64,000 nucleotides of DNA. Source: Chitinivibrionales bacterium. Its GTDB lineage: Bacteria; Fibrobacterota; Chitinivibrionia; Chitinivibrionales; FEN-1185. The notes below the pieces were generated by a model. That model was not told the DNA's origin. It worked only from the letters and a program-made list of their open reading frames with translations, and did no database searches. The translations under genes were made by a program, and so were the position numbers. This document shows, piece by piece, positions 62,841 to 64,000 of the stretch (the first letter of the stretch is position 1; the number at the start of each line of letters is the position of its first letter). The DNA is taken from NCBI GenBank assembly GCA_035516255.1, contig DATJAL010000009.1, forward strand, positions 1 to 64,000, written 5' to 3'.

Positions 62841-63192
62841 GGGTCTTGTTGAGAAGCTCCTGTTTGCCGAACGGCTTGGTGATATACGCGTCGGCCTTCA
62901 TGACATGCAGCCCCACCATCTCGTCAAAGGCGTGGGTCTTGGCGGTGAGGATCGCGATGGGGAGCTTGGCGAACTCCGGGTCGCTTCGGATCTGCTTGAA
63001 CACTTCCCAGCCGTTCATCTTGGGCATGGAGAGGTCGAGGAGCACCGCGTCGGGCTTGTATTCCTTCACCTTGTCGTAGGCCGCGGGCGCGTCGAGTACG
63101 GTTTGCACCTCGAATTCGTCGGTCTCCAGAACCAGTTTCACCAGTTCCGCTATGTCCATTTCATCCTCGACGACAATGATTTTCTTTTTCAT
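62815..63192 (-). CDS. Stand-alone response-regulator receiver protein (first of two)
   Basis: A 125-aa single receiver domain. IIVVEDEMD holds the acidic pair, VLLDLSMPKMNG the phospho-acceptor Asp, AILTAKT the conserved Thr and YITKPFGK the Lys. No output domain, so it probably signals by contact, as CheY does. It is divergent from the second receiver protein, so this is not a simple recent duplication. No histidine kinase is present in the visible part of the operon. Confidence 0.92.
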   Translation of the reverse strand: MKKKIIVVEDEMDIAELVKLVLETDEFEVQTVLDAPAAYDKVKEYKPDAVLLDLSMPKMNGWEVFKQIRSDPEFAKLPIAILTAKTHAFDEMVGLHVMKADAYITKPFGKQELLNKTHGLFTERS

Positions 63193-63205
63193 TGAACTTT
63201 TGCCC

Positions 63206-63505
63206 CTATTTTCTGAAAAATTCCGAAAAAGCCCAATTCCAGTATTTAAGGCACACTAAAAATGCGACGACCGCCGATACAACCCTTAACAGCATGGGAA
63301 TACTCTGCGGGATGTGAAGACCGAGGTCGCTGCCGATTATTTCAGAGATTGCCGTGACCGCGATGACAATCGAAGTCACGTACAGCAGGCGGTACCACGG
63401 CGGGATCTTGAGCGCAACGCCGAGGGGCCTGCTCAGATAAATGAGAATGACCATGAGGAGCACCGCCGACGCATCAAAGAGAACGATGTAGTGGGTGAAG
63501 CCCAT
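63206..63505 (-). CDS. Three-helix membrane protein in the KaiC-like operon (second)
   Basis: A 99-aa protein with three predicted membrane helices (about residues 6-25, 40-60 and 71-92) and short charged ends (terminal FSEFFRK). No family is recognised. It is 13 bp upstream of the first receiver gene and 4 bp downstream of the other membrane protein. It could be the membrane sensor or anchor for the soluble receivers, in the manner of the membrane portion of a split kinase; this is inference. Confidence 0.72.
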   Translation of the reverse strand: MGFTHYIVLFDASAVLLMVILIYLSRPLGVALKIPPWYRLLYVTSIVIAVTAISEIIGSDLGLHIPQSIPMLLRVVSAVVAFLVCLKYWNWAFSEFFRK

Positions 63506-63509
63506 GCGC

Positions 63510-63821
63510 CTATTTCCTCGGCTTTCCCATTTTAAGGAACAGGTTGGTGGAACTTATCATCGACGAGATCGCGGCCAGGATGACCAGTCCCGCCTGCAGC
63601 GCGCCGAGCATTTTGCCGTCGCCCGCGGAAACAAACACGGTGAGCGCGCACAGCAGCGAAAGAATGATGGAGACGATGAATCCAATCCTCGGCGTGGGCT
63701 CCCCGAATTTCTTCTGGTAAAATGCGGCGATGAGGTACATGGTGACGTTCAGGCACGCCACGGCGCACAGGTATGCGGCAAGGCAAAAGCGCCCGAAATC
63801 AAGCAGCATGGTGACGTTCAT
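63510..63821 (-). CDS. Three-helix membrane protein in the KaiC-like operon (first)
   Basis: A 103-aa protein with three predicted membrane helices (about residues 13-34, 46-66 and 72-94). A short Lys-rich loop (YQKKFGEPTPR) joins helices 1 and 2, and the C-terminus is basic (KMGKPRK). Its start codon overlaps the stop of the KaiC-like gene by one base (TAATG), so translation is coupled. It resembles the second membrane protein in size and helix count but not clearly in sequence. Function unknown. Confidence 0.72.
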   Translation of the reverse strand: MNVTMLLDFGRFCLAAYLCAVACLNVTMYLIAAFYQKKFGEPTPRIGFIVSIILSLLCALTVFVSAGDGKMLGALQAGLVILAAISSMISSTNLFLKMGKPRK

Positions 63822-64000
63822 TACTTTTTACCGAAAACTTTGACAAATGCGTCTTGCGGCGTGTTGTGCGAAATGCCGCTCATGATGCCCTCGCGGCCCG
63901 AGAACTTCGATTCCACCTCGATGCCGTGCGGCCCGATCTTGAAGCACCGGATGTCCTTCTGGTGGTCGCTGCCGCGCATCTTGAGGATGAGAAAGGCTTT
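63821..64000 (-). CDS. KaiC-like RecA-superfamily ATPase, C-terminal part (cut by window end)
   Basis: The last 59 codons of a minus-strand gene. LILKMRGSDHQKDIRCFKIG followed by HGIEVESKFSGREGIMSG matches the closing strands of KaiC/GvpD-type RecA-fold ATPase domains (typical ILKMRGT-x-H-x-x-x-IR...GI-x-V). The Walker motifs are outside the window. A short tail (ISHNTPQDAFVKVFGKK) follows the domain. KaiC-like ATPases act in clock, chemosensory and signalling systems. It is the first visible gene of the operon running leftwards through two membrane proteins to two receivers. Confidence 0.75.
   Translation of the reverse strand, partial: KAFLILKMRGSDHQKDIRCFKIGPHGIEVESKFSGREGIMSGISHNTPQDAFVKVFGKK

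Overview
The window is a chromosomal piece of a Gram-negative bacterium, probably from the FCB group and perhaps Fibrobacterota. The evidence is several outer-membrane beta-barrels with a terminal Phe, a small secreted protein that is mostly a type IX secretion (Por) sorting-domain-like fold, family-9 glycosyltransferases, FtsX/EnvC, and a secreted GH3 glucosidase with an N-terminal Ig-like module. Coding DNA is GC-rich, with a few AT-richer islands around 22-24 kb, 48.5 kb and 56 kb. I see no tRNA, rRNA or CRISPR. The phylum is inferred from gene content only.

Layout. 1-141 is the right end of an IS3-family element. 526-6287 holds leuA, a leuB-type dehydrogenase, cimA and a branched-chain aminotransferase, so leucine synthesis and threonine-independent isoleucine synthesis are represented, without leuCD. 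6.7-19.3 kb is mostly minus-strand housekeeping (PlsC-like acyltransferase, YchF, methyltransferase, amidohydrolase, pyroglutamyl-peptidase-like, SDR), interrupted by a 938-aa TPR protein. 19.6-22 kb is yajC-def-spoIID-like. 22.2-31.7 kb is an AT-richer accessory block: a broken adhesin/propeller-type gene, a sorting-domain-only secreted protein, a GH3 beta-glucosidase, two tandem paralogous outer-membrane proteins and a FucP/GluP-type sugar permease, which together look like a glucoside-utilisation locus without SusC/SusD. 31.8-36.2 kb is glycan/envelope biosynthesis (GT4, YbhN-like, GT2, GT9). 36.3-48.2 kb contains a FecR-domain/beta-barrel fusion, a penicillin-binding transpeptidase, era, an Fe-S aldo/keto reductase, an LpoA-like lipobinding/TPR protein, ftsX and envC. 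48.9-56 kb is an overlapping array holB-ricT-metG-recJ-argH. 56-61 kb has a zinc-ribbon protein, a GT39-like membrane protein and uvrA. The right edge (62.4-64 kb, minus strand) is a tightly packed operon: a KaiC-like ATPase (cut by the window), two three-helix membrane proteins and two stand-alone receiver domains.

The most notable feature of the window is non-coding. Two families of dispersed, structured intergenic repeats occur here. Family A (about 145-185 bp) is bounded by GGGCGTTAGG and GGAACGCCC. Four plus-strand copies end 25-47 nt before the start codons of leuA, cimA, a GT9 gene and a methyltransferase gene. Family B (about 100-200 bp) starts with a GGGGGA/TCCCCC hairpin and usually ends with a conserved GGGTGCGGCCGGGTACCGG block. 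Five copies begin just after stop codons in the same orientation. The central stem of B differs in sequence between copies while staying base-paired. In three intergenic regions B is followed by A in the same orientation. I found these by eye. A covariance-model search is the decisive next check.
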